64,000 nucleotides of DNA from assembly GCF_009727055.1 (NCBI RefSeq), contig NC_052351.1, positions 3,288,471 to 3,352,470 on the forward strand, read 5' to 3'. Position 1 is the stretch's first letter. Each line of letters opens with the position of its first letter. Below, one piece after another: positions 22,901 to 34,929 of this stretch. The stretch is from Benincasa hispida (taxonomy: Eukaryota; Streptophyta; Magnoliopsida; Cucurbitales; Cucurbitaceae). A program made the translations under genes and the position numbers. The notes below the pieces were generated by a model, which saw only the letters and a program-made list of their open reading frames with translations, had not been told where the DNA came from and searched no databases.

Positions 22901-25900
22901 CAACAGTATGAAGGATCATTCTAGGTGTGCTAAACTTACCAAAAGAGGTAGGAAGAAAAAGGGAATTGCACTGAAGAAATGTTCTAAAAGATTGGCAGAA
23001 TCAGCGACTGGGAATTGTTCCAATCCAGCTACCGGAACTGAATGCTTCAGTCAGAAGCAGGAGAACGATGTTATTAACAGCTTTGGTAGTTTGAAAATTG
23101 GAACCAAAAGAAGCAAGAAGAAAATTCACTTTGGTACTGCTGCAAATAGGACGACACTTGAAAGTGTTCCTGCCGTTCCAATTAATTTACCAACTCCAAA
23201 TGAGAATTTCAAAACTGAGACACGAACCTTTCCAGAGGGGGAAAAGGTCAATCAAATCCAGGAAAAGAGGAGGAATAATGACAGAGCCAGCAAGACAATG
23301 CACTTTGGTATTGATGCTAATAAAGCAACTCCTGATAATACTCTTACAGATTTGGTTAGTTTAGGAGCTCCAGATGGTGGACAGAAGAATTTTGGAACGG
23401 AGACATTAGCTTTACCAGAAGGCGAAAAGGCTTGTCAACTCCCTGAAAATAGTTGCACGAAAACCAGAGGCAGGAAGAAAGCGCATTTTGGTAACAATGC
23501 TAATAAGAGGATTCTTGAAGATATTCCTGCCCATCCCATTAGTTTAGGAACTCCAAACAATGGTCCTGAGAATTTTGGAACAGAGTTATTAGCTTTTCAA
23601 GAAGTGGAAAAGGTTAGTCAATTTCCTGAAAAAAATCGCAAGAATGGCGGAGTCCGCAGAGAACAGGGTATGGTCCAATGCTGTAGGAAGTCTAAGAAAC
23701 AAAAGCTGGATTCAGTTGACGATGACCTGCAAGAGAACCCGTCTTTCAATCAGAATCAGCATGATGATTGTGCTACTCCTGGATTGACCACCACACCTTC
23801 TGTGATTGCTACTTCAACTGATCAAAAGAGGGAACACAAGAAACAAGAGAAAAATTCCTCTGTTTGTGCAATAACTAGCGAGCATGGTAACATCACTCAA
23901 GAGAAGTATGACGGTGCTCAGGCAAATCGAAGTCAGATTTCTGAAAAGCTTCAGTGCCGTACCGATGCGAAAAAATTGGATTCTATGACCAAAAAAGATT
24001 GTTCAAAAAAACATGGAGGATTCAATAATGAATTTCATTGTGCTTTCTGTCGCTCATCAGAAGAGTCAGAGGTAGTTCAACTATCCCTAGTTTACTTCTA
24101 TCATTTTAATTGGTTCTATTTCACCTGTATACACAATTTTTTTCTGCTGTGGGTTGCTTTAAACGCCACTTTTATCTTGAAACTGATACAGGCTTCTGGA
24201 AGAATGGTCCACTATTTCAATGGGAAACCGATTGATACACATGACATAAAAAACTCAAAGGTCCTACATGCACACTGGAATTGTGTTGAATGGTAAAAGA
24301 ATCCTTCACACTTTGCAAGAAGATATAGTTCAAATTGCTTCATTTAAGTTCATAGAAACTGCATTTGAGTTGATTATGCTTTACTAATTACTGAAGTGTA
24401 CTGAAGCTGATTTACATACCCAGGAAATATTCAGCATGTTAATTGTTAAGTTGTTAACTATGAAAATGCACGAGGTTTTCTTGCCTCTAATTTATAGGTT
24501 GCTCTATACAAGCAAGTGCTTAAAAGTCAAACCTTGTATATACTTCCATGCGATTCAAATGGGGCCATGGGGTGATCATCGTCATTCTGATTTTCTGTAC
24601 GGATGTCAGTAAATTTATATTGCCATTATTTAATGTGCAGGGCCCCCAATGTTTATTTTGATGGCGACACTGCAATTAACCTTGAAGCTGAGCTCGGTAG
24701 AAGCCGAAGAATTAAATGTGGTTGCTGTGGAAATAAGGGTGCTGCTCTTGGGTGTTATGAGAAGAATTGTCGCAAGAGCTTTCACGTTCCTTGTGCAAAG
24801 TTGATGCCTCAATGTCAATGGGACACCGTAAGTGCTGCTTTACATGAATTCTTATGGCATAACTTTTTGTCCAGCATCTTTTCTTTGTATCCATCATCTT
24901 ATGTTCTGATCGCTCGAGCAGGAAAATTTCGTGATGTTATGCCCCCTTCATCCAGACTCTAAACTGCCAAGCCAAGATCCAGGGCACCTAGAACGGAAAA
25001 GCAGCTGCGCTTCTAAGCGGTATTTCAATATTTGCTGATTTGGAAAATGTCTTGGCTGGTCTGCATTTGAATTATTACAGTACTCTATATGCTTCAGTTT
25101 GTTGCCTTCTCAATTGCAGACAATCGAACACTAAATGTATAGCTGTTGCCCGTGAGATCAGCAATAATGGAAGGTTTACATTTCGTGAATCATCTAAGAA
25201 ATTGGTTCTGTGCTGTTCAGCTCTCACCATAGCAGAAAGGGTAACATTTTTTAAAAGAATATTGTTCACGTGTAGCTTTTTTCTTCCCTACCTGAATTTC
25301 AGTGTCCTGATGGTCGGATTGCAGGAAGCTGTAGATGAATTTCAGAGATTATCTGGAGTTCCAGTGTTAAAAAATTGGGATGATAGCGTTACACATATTA
25401 TTGCATCAACAGATGAAAATGGAGCATGTAAAAGAACCCTCAAAATTTTGATGGGTATTTTGAAGGGAAAATGGATATTGGGAATTGAATGTAAGTTTTC
25501 TTCCTATACCCATGATATTTTAGGTTTTGGTTTGACTTTTTTATGATAACAACAATAATTTGTCCTCCATCAAAAAAGGAAAAAAATTGTCGATGGAAAA
25601 TGATGTAATAACATATATTTGGTGGAACATGAATGGGACAAGTTACATATGGTACATTCTTGCTCATTGTCGTTGTACAGGGATTAAGGCTTGTATACAA
25701 GCCATGGAACAAATAGAGGAAGAACGCTTTGAGATTACTCTTGATGTCCATGGAATCAGAGATGGCCCTCAACTTGGAAGATTAAGAGTCCTGAACCATG
25801 TAATTTCCTTTTGCCTAAGCTATAGTTATGCAGTGAATTGCATTTATTGTGCTGGGTTCTCGTCTATTGCCAATTTCTTATTCAAATTCCAAAGCTAAGA

Positions 25901-26559
25901 ACAGATTTTAAAATTTTAAAACTTTGACTTGATTTTTTTAAATCACGGTTAGAAATTGAATAAAAAAACAAATAATTCTAGGAATGTGAGTAGTGTTTAT
26001 AAGCTTAATTTTAATAAACTAAAAGGAAAAAAAATCATGAGCCCTGTTTGATGATTATTTGGTCCTTGGATTTTGAATATTAAACTTATAAATACTTTTT
26101 TGTACTTTCTTACGTAGTCTACTTTTTGTAATTGTTTTAAAAAACCAAGTTACGTTGTATGACCATTGTTTTTAAACTGCAGAGTTAACAGTTATTTTTT
26201 CTTTGCAGCAACCAAAACTTTTTTCTGGATTCAAGTTCTTCTTTATGGCGGACTTTGCACCTTCATACAAAGGATATCTCCAACAACTTGTGACTGCTGC
26301 AGAAGGAACTATTCTGCTTAGAAAACCAGTTTCAAGCAACAACCAAAACATCTCTTGTTCTTCACCCAACTGCCAAGTTTTCATCATTTACAGTCTTGAG
26401 CTTCCTGATCAATGCAATCCAGCTGAAAAGAATAACATTCTCTGTCGCAGGCGTTTCGATGCCGAGTTGCTTGCTAAGTCAGCCACAGCCAAAGTTGCCA
26501 CCAATTTGTGGCTTTTAAACTCGATTGCAGGCAGTAAATTAACAAGCCTTGAAGAGTAA
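19902..26559 (+). CDS. BRCA1: BRCA1 homolog, RING E3 ligase and tandem BRCT DNA-repair protein (14 exons)
   Basis: Coding exons with GT-AG borders and matching phases: 19902-19957, 20217-20270, 20379-20449, 21180-21293, 21705-22171, 22553-22666, 22758-24071, 24192-24292, 24641-24827, 24922-25019, 25120-25240, 25325-25490, 25681-25799, 26209-26559. They give 1110 residues. An N-terminal C3HC4 RING has Cys16, 19, 31, His33, Cys36, 39, 50 and 53. A long charged linker with nuclear-type basic clusters follows (about 100-715), then a PHD-like zinc region (about 718-850) and two BRCT repeats (about 885-975 and 995-1105, with trailing Trp in KGKWILGIEWIK and NLWLLNSIAG). The PHD-like region between RING and BRCT is the plant BRCA1/BARD1 layout. 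The N-terminal MGxxSHLEKMGRELKCPIC and linker motifs SPFFWLR and SEMFEWTQR fit BRCA1 (At4g21070) rather than BARD1. By family knowledge it pairs with BARD1 in nuclear homologous recombination. At 1110 residues it exceeds the 941 I recall for Arabidopsis, partly through a linker repeat. The model is by eye, without transcripts. Confidence 0.94.
20800..21090 (-). repeat. LINE 3'-end-like fragment in BRCA1 intron 3
   Basis: On the minus strand the run CTTGTGTTTCCTTATATATC, then a T tract, then CAATGAAAAGTTTGTTTCC resembles the 3' tail of plant L1-type elements. No coding domain is present. It accounts for most of the 730-bp intron. Confidence 0.35.
23121..23663 (+). repeat. Three-copy internal repeat in the BRCA1 linker (exon 7)
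   Basis: Three diverged units of about 58-61 residues begin IHFGTAAN (about residue 415), MHFGIDAN and AHFGNNAN. Each continues with a proline-rich N-(x)-P-I-S-L-G-T/A-P segment, then NFGTE..AFPEGEK and a QxPEK end. Unit starts are 174 and 183 bp apart, both multiples of three. They lie in low-complexity, probably disordered sequence between the RING and PHD-like regions. Confidence 0.85.
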
Positions 26560-28590
26560 CTTCGTCGACCATGTATGTATATTTTCCCTACTGAACTCAT
26601 TTAACGTATAGTTCTGCAAGAATCTAGCACTGTCTAAATACAATCACTCAGTAATAACTAAAAAACATTTGAATGGACATAGTTCTTATTACTTGAGAGT
26701 GGCCAAGCATGACAAGCTCAGATGTTGTCATTACTCAAACTATGGCGTACATATCTTGTATCTATTGATTTATAAATGAATTTAGTGTACTTTGCTTCTT
26801 TATGCTTTGTTCTTGTAGATTCACCCTCTTTTTTCGTACACTATGTTCACTTTGACTTGTAAATTCATGCTTCAGGTTTATTTTTTTATGGGGATTTTCC
26901 CTCCAATTATTTCGTTTCTTTCTGGATTGGATGATTGTTTGACAAATGTTTATTGTTATTATTATTTAAGAAAGATAATGTTATACTTCTAACTAAAAAT
27001 TAGATGAGGAGGATTTTTTTATAAGAATAATTTTGGTTAAAACATCATTTTCGTTTTTGGAGAATCCCGCTTTGAAAAAACCAAATGATTCCACACTTCT
27101 TATAAGATAGATGGGCTATTCCCTTCGTTGCTAATTGGTATCAAATACAGTATTCGACCTAATAAAACCCAACTAGGTATTCGATAAAAAGAGATTGAGT
27201 AATAGTTATATTATTTAGCTTGTGGTTAACTCAAAAATAATTTAATATTGATAGGCAGTCATTTTTATTTATAGATGTAAAATAACTACATGATATTCTC
27301 AATTATCCCATATGCTCAATTAATTGGGTTCAAGCGTCCATATTAATTCAACATATGCATTAAGTCTAGGTATCTAACCAAGACAATTGACAATTGGGAA
27401 GCCATATTACCAATTGATTTAATTCTTGATTTTGGTAAGTCATGCAATTAGCAAATAAGAGTTGCGCTAAACAACTTGAAAATTAGCTACAAACATGCAG
27501 CACCCTATGCTCTAGTGAGATTCATACACAATTATGCATTCTTTTCTAACAATCAAAGAAAATAAAAATGGGTGATCAAACCATCAATATTTCCTAAGCT
27601 AAGTGTAGAAGTCATAATCAATCAAGAAGACAAAAATTAGCCGCAACTAGAGTTTAGATTAAGTCTCACAATCAAGAATCTATGAGTTTTAGACCTATCT
27701 TAAGTTAGAAAATCATATACTTTAATCGCTCATGTGCTAAGATGAAGTTCCAAATCAAAATAAAATGAAGAACTCAAAAGAATTAATGTCTAGGAAGGGG
27801 AATATACGGAGAGAATGAAGTTTGTGACTGTCGAATCGGGCATAAAATGACCTAAATCGGGCAAAAATTCTTTTATATAAAGTGCAGAGCGTAGCTATGC
27901 TAATTTTTAGTTGCCGCAGCGTAAGCCATTAGTGTAGTGATACTCAAGCCTTATACTCGCGTGCGTACCTCTTGCCTTCTTCTGTCAAAATCTGGAGCGT
28001 TGTAATGTTGCGTAAAACAGTAGCGATTGTCTTTGAGTGTAATGTTGCATTTTGTAAAGGGTAACCATGTTCTCGCCAAGGATATTTTGGTCATTTTTCT
28101 TCTTTTCTTCATGGTTGGTACTATGAGGCTTCGTTTTGGTTCATTTTTGTCCCGTTTGATTCCAATGGTCCGTTCTACCTCTTAGTTGCTCAATATAAAA
28201 AAATAGCATAAGAAACACGTAAAATCCTTCGAATTAAGCTAGAGAAGATAACACTTTTATGGTGCTATCAATGACATTCATCATCTTTGTTTAATAAACA
28301 ATCGTTGAGATTCAACCGTAAATTCTTGTTTGTAAATATATGATCAAACATTTTTAAAAAAAATCTTTCAAATCGACAATCGAAGTATGACTCAACACCA
28401 ATTAACGAGCTTGAGAGGAAACAAATACTATTTTAAAAACAGAAAACTAAAACAATCCCTAGATAATAAAAAAGAAAATAGCGGAGATCACATTTTTGTC
28501 CCAAAACTACTCTTGTGATTTTTTCTTAATAGATGAACTAAAATTTTGTGAAGAGATTAATGTTTTCTTTTCCAAAATAAAGCTTTCTAA
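26560..28590. other. BRCA1 3' flank and unclassified repeat-like DNA
   Basis: The first 300 bp is probably the 3' UTR and terminator region of BRCA1; no single polyadenylation site can be assigned. From about 27080 to 28340 the base composition becomes more balanced, with phrases such as GAGTTGCGCTAAACAACTTG and ATGGGTGATCAAACCATCAA that look like non-coding retroelement DNA. I cannot assign a family. Confidence 0.4.
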
Positions 28591-28619
28591 TCTTTTGTTG
28601 GTGTGATCGATTTTTTCTC

Positions 28620-28910
28620 TTGAATAATATTTATTCTCTCTTATTCGTTTTCTCGCTCTCCAACTCTCTTGCTTTCTCGCTCTCTCGCTCTCTCCCTCTC
28701 TCCCTCATAAGTTAATAGAAAAATGTCACACATGATCGTCGCACATTGTGGAAGGAAGAAGAAACGACTCCACTTGTTATCGTTGTTAGAGAAAGACAAC
28801 ATGAGAGGGGATTGGAGGAAGGACATGGGAGAAAGAAAACACATCGGGGGGGTGTTTAGAGAGGAAAGAAAATCTGAGTTGAGAGAAAGGAATAAAAGAG
28901 GAAATATTAT
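28620..28910. repeat. Pyrimidine-rich block switching to purine-rich block
   Basis: A (CTCTCG/CTCTCC)n-like tract at 28637-28705 is followed, after a short AT spacer, by a G/A-rich tract from 28750 to 28905. Frames on both strands are low-complexity and unlikely to be coding. Confidence 0.6.
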
Positions 28911-30010
28911 TGTCTCCTTTTTTTCTTTCAACCACACATCCCTTCCTATACACCCACCCTAAGACTTAATTTTGTGTTTAGATTTGTTTACTAACTAAAA
29001 TAAGTGTACATAAAGTTTTTGGTCATCAAAAGTTTTGTAGCTTAAAAATAAAATTATTTTTTTATCTATATATATAATTGAAAGGTCAATGATTACTGCA
29101 CTTGATCATATACATCGTCCTTTCTTACACACAGACAAAAATATTACATAAAATAATTTTTTTAAAAAAAATTATTTGCCATGTGTCTAAATTTTGTTAG
29201 ACAATCACTTGAAATGCATAAGATAGGTGCGACCAAAGTAACACCTAATTCTTTTTCTAATTGAAAAAAAAAACTAATTAATAAAAGTGAGATTTTTTTT
29301 ATATATTTCACATTTAAAACAAATTTATAATAAAGATAATCATCAAATAATTTAAAAAATGTATAATTAAGAGAAAATCTACCCTAAATATAAAAGGTTA
29401 GTTAGGAAAACTAATATAAGATAAGATTTAGAAATCCAAAACAAGATAATCATAGAAACAATTAAAAAATAAGATAATATGATATTTTAAATTTCAAACC
29501 AAGTCGAAAATTAGTTAGTGTAGAAGATTGAAATATTCAAACTAACTATTAAATTGAATACATAAATTCAAAACAACGGTTAAATCGTGAGATTTATGGA
29601 AAATTATCGACTTGAAATAATGATGTTAGTTGGCGTTGAAGGTTTGCTGGGATATATAGTTGAGTAATTAATTACCATCTCATTAATACAGATATCGAAT
29701 TAATTACACTGAAATTAAAAGAGACGATAAGGGCATTTTAGGATTTCAAAAAGTTAGACTCATGTGATATCCATGTATTTTGCTATAATTCAAAAGTACT
29801 CCGTCTTTTGCTTTTTTCCAAATGATAGTGTAATTACTGTTATATTTCTGATTATTTCTTAAGATATTGGCAAAGTGAGCATGGCATCGATGACCATTTT
29901 TTAAAGGTATTCCGCACAGGCTTTAAAAATCATTTTTTAAATCTTTTACTTATGTCAATATTTAGTAAAATTACTAAAATAAAATGACCAAACTCTTAAA
30001 AACTTAGGTT
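28911..30010. other. AT-rich intergenic stretch, no gene seen
   Basis: Only AT-rich sequence with A and T runs is visible; no domain, RNA gene or clear mobile element was recognised. Confidence 0.5.
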
Positions 30011-30470
30011 TTTCTTTTTGTTCCATTTGATTCGTACGCAGTCGCCATTGTTGATATTTTTTCTTCCTCCTGCGATTTTTCCACATTCTTTCTTCTCGAT
30101 TTGCATTCTTATTTTTTTATGCAATTTTTCGGCAAGATTTCCTTCCCACGCTCTTTTCTTCAATTTCCCTCCTCTCTGGTGATTTCTTCTGTTTATGTCG
30201 ATGTCTTCTTCTTCTTCTTGAATCAAAGATGTAAGTTGGAGCGTGAATCAGAACGAGAAAAAGAAGCGAGAGTGAGAATGAAGGAAGGAAAAAACTCAAA
30301 TAAAAAACTACCAAGTTGACGAGGAAAAAGCTAGAGGAAGAAGTGAGAAGAAGAATTCAAAAGAAGGGGAAAATTCAAGGAAGAAAAAGAAGGAGAGCAA
30401 CGTGAATTGTGGAGCAAGATGAACGAGTGATAGGAATGAGAGGAAAGAGTGAGAAATCTGGGTTGCTCGG
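30011..30470. repeat. Second pyrimidine-to-purine switch block
   Basis: A T/C-rich segment (30015-30225, ending in CTTCTTCTTCTTCTTG) changes to a G/A-rich segment (30235-30460, with GAGAAAAAGAAGCGAGAG). Layout and orientation repeat those of the block at 28620. The short frames here have a biased composition only. Confidence 0.55.
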
Positions 30471-31156
30471 CTTCGCATGCATTTTGGGATTAAAACGGTA
30501 TTTTTACACGTGGCTAACGTAAATAGAAGGGCAAATTTCGAGCGTTTTCTAAAACGAGACCAAATTTCGAGAAGGTCCCTAAATAGGGGCCATTCATACA
30601 AAAATTTCGAAAACTCAACAATAATTGGTATAGCAGATATCTGTACTAAAAAGCAGTATTTACAGGCTTGAATTTCTAAACTCAAAAACCAAAAACAGGA
30701 AAAGTTGAGTTTTGAAATATAGCCCATTTTCCAAACTATTGAACTGTGGCCAAAATCATTTAGGAGGGGCCCACTTCAGTAATTTCTTCCATATTTATCT
30801 CATGAAGACTCTCTATTCCATGGTTTTGAAAAAATATCTACAAATAAATTTGGTTAGAGATTTGATTTACTGTTTTGAAAATAATGTCCAATTTTTGTAG
30901 GGGTATATCTGTCAATCTAATTGCCATTTTTGCAAGACAAAATACAATGGACCATTTTTTCAAAAGAAACGTCTTCCAAGTCGTCCAGTCACTCTAGTTT
31001 CAAATCTGTGTGAGCCCAGTCGGCCCATGTTCATTGGGCTTAAGAATAGGAATCCAGAACCTATCAGCCCAAACCATTTTCAGGCCCTAGCCAAGCCTGG
31101 CCCACAGGCCTCTAACCCAAAACCTTATCCGTTGAGAGAAATCCAATAAAACAAAG

Positions 31157-31351
31157 CCACGTAAGCAACAAGGATCTAAAACTGTATCCAAATCCACCAA
31201 TCTGAGGCCACAAATTTAGCCCCTGTGGCTGAGTGGATGTCGAATTAGAAGAATCTCTCATTCTCTTCCTCTTAAATCCATTTATCCTTCAAACAAACAA
31301 ACACAAAAAATAAGGGAGGAAAAAAATATTGTGGTAATTAGCAGCAAGATA
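31157..31351 (+). promoter_or_regulatory. psaK upstream region, TATA-less with pyrimidine initiator-like tract
   Basis: An ACGT-core element GCCACGTAAG lies at about 31157-31166. No TATA box is seen in the expected position, but pyrimidine-rich CTCATTCTCTTCCTCTTA occurs about 90 bp before the start codon. Many nuclear photosystem genes are known to use TATA-less, initiator-type promoters; applying that here is inference. Confidence 0.35.
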
Positions 31352-33456
31352 ATGGCAGCTACTATGATGACTTCGATCCCTCAGTTTAATGGGCTCAGGC
31401 CCACTGTTTCAATGGCTCCGGTTCGCAGCCTGGTAAGTCGCCATCGCCGCCGTAGTCGTCGTTGTCGGACTTTGAATGATCGGAAAATGGCTGATGTTGT
31501 TTGATTTTGCAGGTGGCGGTGCAACCGCTGAGGCGGAGGGGCGGCGGCGCTCTCAGTGCTCGTTGTGGTGATTACATTGGTTCACCCACCAACTTGGTAA
31601 CTCTCAAATTTCATTACTAATATTTTAATTTCTAAGATCTCAGTTCTTAATCATTTTGTTTTTTTAAAAAAAAAAATTAAGTCTATAGATACTACTTTTA
31701 TCTTCAAATTTTTTCCTTTGTTATCTAATTTTTAAAAAATCAAATCAAATTTTGAGAATTAAAAAAAAAATCAACTTTCAAAAAGTTATTTTTATTTTTA
31801 AAATTTGGCTAAAAATTCAACAATTGTATTTTAAAAAAATTCAAATCATGGTAAGAAAATATGAATGAAATAGACTTAATTTTCAAAAATCAAATGGTTA
31901 CCAAATAGAGGCTAAATTATTTTTATGTTTTCGTTAATATTTATTATTGTCTGAATATTGATCGTAGAAATTGAGGATGAATTATAGGAGTAAGGTGCGT
32001 TTAATAGAGCAATAGGAAAAAAAAAATAGAACTCCATTTAGTAACATGGAGAAATATGTGATGAGCTTATTTTTCAAAAATTAAAAATTATAGATCAAAT
32101 TAGATGTTATAGATAAATTTTAATTTTTAGTACATAGACAATGAATCACAATAAAAACAAAACGCGTTGGATTTGAATATGTGGAGGAAAATGTAATTCC
32201 TTATTTTCACAAACAGAGGTCTTTGATCTTGTTTTTATAAACCATCGGTGCTAATTTAAAGAATTAAATGTGGTTTGAAATATTTATTAAGAAAAAAAAA
32301 AAACAATTTTCACTCGACTTTAATGGTAAACATTCATTTTCACATCAAATTACACTTTAAACTTAGGATTGTATCTAAACCTTTTAATTTTAAAAATTGT
32401 TGTCATGTTAATTCTATATCCAATTATGGCTTCAAGTTTGTCAAAATAAACATTTCTTTAATGTGCACAATAAATTATAAAGCATATGTGCAATATGAGA
32501 TCAATAAATTTTTAAAGAAAAATGATAATAAAGCTATATTAACTAATGTTAAGATATTTAGAAATATAGTATATGTTTATAAACTCAATTCAATTTTTTT
32601 AAAATAATTAAAATATTTATTATGTAATATATTATAAATTAGGTTAAATATCAAATTTGGTCCCTATGGTTAGTATAAATTTAGTCTCTACCCTAGGACT
32701 ATTTATGAAGCTTTTATCAAACACATGGGTAAATTCAAATTAATCCTTAAGACCTAAATTTTAGCTTCTTCCAAACTATAGAAACAAAAATTTCAATTTA
32801 TCCTATAAATTATACATTAATACAAAATAATAATTTTAATTTTTTTTTAACAATTTTCATAAATAAATTAAAATAGTTTATTATTAACTAATATTTAGTG
32901 GATAACTACAACTAATTTTCAATTATTTAAATTAGAATTCAATTTTTGAATTATGTTATTAAACACATATTTAAAAATATAAAAAACAAATTCGTTTTTA
33001 TTTAATCATTTATTTTCAGATTCTCAACCCAATAGCCTCTTAACATTTATAGGTTTGGAATCTAAATATTCAATTTAATGAAGAGAGAGAATGTAGTAAA
33101 AGAAATATGGGCCTTGTGGTTAAAATTGAATTGTTTTTTCCATGGGTTATTTTTCTGAAAGTGATAAAATTACGGAGCAAGTCAAGTGACATAAAATAAC
33201 AGACGAATTATATGTGTACACGTCACAGATAATGGTGATATCGACAAGCCTGATGCTGTTCGCTGGACGGTTCGGATTGGCTCCATCTGCAAACAGGAAA
33301 TCAACGGCAGGGCTGAAGCTGGAGGTGAGGGACTCTGGGTTACAGACGGGTGACCCAGCGGGTTTCACCCTCGCTGACACTCTGGCATGTGGCAGTGTCG
33401 GCCACATCATTGGCGTCGGTGTCGTTCTTGGCCTTAAGAGCATTGGTTCACTGTAA
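31352..33456 (+). CDS. PSAK: Photosystem I reaction centre subunit PsaK, chloroplast precursor
   Basis: Exons 31352-31432, 31513-31596 and 33229-33456, all phase 0 with GT-AG borders, encode 130 residues, the same length I recall for Arabidopsis PsaK. Residues 1 to about 45 are a Ser/Arg-rich chloroplast transit peptide beginning [17 protein letters not shown]. The mature part starts near [11 protein letters not shown] and has two membrane spans (about 54-75 with [17 protein letters not shown], and about 103-128 with [16 protein letters not shown]), linked by the conserved stromal loop [20 protein letters not shown]. By family knowledge PsaK sits in the thylakoid membrane at the edge of photosystem I next to LHCI/Lhca proteins and PsaA and helps bind antenna. 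The second intron is long (1632 bp) and contains a MITE. The frame is intact with no missing residues. Confidence 0.97.
31640..31918. repeat. MITE of the TTTGATAACCATTT family in psaK intron 2, copy 2
   Basis: The right end CAAATGGTTACCAAATAGAG and the interior blocks CAAATTTTGAGAATTAAA and TTTAAAATTTGGCTAAAAA match copy 1 at 15468-15765. The left end is degraded (CTTAATCATTTTGTTTTTTT). It has the size and self-complementary layout of that family. Confidence 0.6.
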
Positions 33457-34314
33457 AAAAATTCTCTTTTTTAAAAAAAAAAAAAATTAAAATGACTCAA
33501 GAAAATACAAAGACATGTATGTTTCTGCTGTTCAATCTAATGATGTCTTTGCCATTTTCAGTCTAGTTTACATATAATTTCACCTTCTAATTCCACTTTT
33601 TAATATTGGAGATAAATATTTAATTCTTTAAGTGTTGGTGTTTAATAAGTATATACTTTAGATGTCTAAAAAAATCTCAAATCACTGGTTTGTGTTTAAC
33701 AAATTTGTGAGCTTTAATTATGTTTTCAATAAGTCCAATTTTGTTTGGATTCAGATTTGAGAGTAAGTATTTTATTTGACACAAAATTGAACTTTATATC
33801 TACAAAAAATTTTAACTTTAAAGAAAATCGTTGAATTGATGCCGCTTGTACCCCACTTAAAACATAATTAATCGATGGAAATAAAAAAGTGAGTCTCACA
33901 TCCAAATTTATATGAAATAACACAATTTGATTGATAGATGTCTCAATATTAAATTTTTTACAACTTGAGCAAATTAATAAATTTTTGTATAGATGGCCAA
34001 TTTCCAACCACCTAAACGATTAATGACATGTCCCAATTTTTTTTTTAAAAAAAAAACCCTAAGATTATGCTTACGTCAAAGGGTATTGTCATATTTTACA
34101 TTGTATCGAAGATATCTTTTCTATCATAGCTCTAATCTAATAGATATAGAGAGTGAAATACCTTGTATCATCGTATCAATAGACTTGCCCGACCACATAG
34201 TTTTTCAAAGATAACAAGCGTCGAAACCATGCTAAAAAGATTAGTCATTTTTTATACGATAAAATTAATTGGTTAATCAAAAGTAGACGTAGGTTTAGTA
34301 TTAAAAAAAAAAAA
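33457..34314. other. psaK 3' flank, AT-rich, no gene seen
   Basis: Short AT-rich frames only. The interval ends in a 12-base A run (34303-34314) that adjoins the left terminus of the Mutator-like element. Confidence 0.5.
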
Positions 34315-34514
34315 GATTTTTTTAAATAATATTTTTTTTAATAAATAATGACAAAAATAGGCTTTGAGGGAAATTATTCCAAAAAACAGGTTTTTAATCG
34401 TGTATCGGGTACACGAGTACCTAGTCACCTGGCACACACAGTCTAGCGTGACAGTCATGCAAGTTTGACTAAGGGAATCGTGTACCAGGTCCACGATTAC
34501 CAAAAACTCTGTTT

Positions 34515-34810
34515 GCCCCTTCTTCTTCCTCACCGAAACCGTTTGGATTGTTTTTGCATGAACGATTTCTTCCTCTCACCGATTTTTGCTTTCGATTTCC
34601 TCTTCTATTTTGCTTTCTACTTTCCAAAATCTCGTTGATTTTCCTCACTGAGGCATCCCTCTTCTCTTCCTCACCAACTGCCCCTTCTTCTTCCTCACCG
34701 AAACCGTTTGGATTGTTTTTGCATGAACGATTTCTTCCTCTCACCGATTTTTGCTTTCGATTTCTTCTTCTATTTTGCTTTATACTTTCCAAAATCTCGT
34801 TGATTTTCTT
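34515..34810. repeat. 165-bp tandem duplication in the MULE left subterminal region
   Basis: The unit starting at 34515 recurs at 34680 with only a few differences (for example TTTCCTCTTC versus TTTCTTCTTC). Because 165 is a multiple of three, duplicated open frames appear on both strands; composition and lack of domain argue against either being a gene. Confidence 0.85.
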
Positions 34811-34929
34811 CATCAAGGTCTCCATTTCACCGAAATCTTCTAAAATTTCGATTTTACTCGATTTTCAGTCCTTCATTTGATCCTCACCGAATCCTCCATT
34901 ATAGTGGTCGTGTTGCTCGATTTTCATAC

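Noticed and set aside
31222..31250. tRNA-like 5' end (TGTGGCTGAGTGGATGTCG) upstream of psaK
   Set aside because: No anticodon arm, T-arm or acceptor complement follows; it is probably chance similarity to a tRNA-Ser D-arm.
32275..32607. 110-codon frame in psaK intron 2
   Set aside because: It is AT-rich Lys/Asn/Ile low-complexity, inside an intron bounded by good splice sites.
34469..34880. Overlapping 118- and 110-codon frames on opposite strands
   Set aside because: Both are read from the 165-bp tandem duplication in the MULE subterminal region and show only composition bias.
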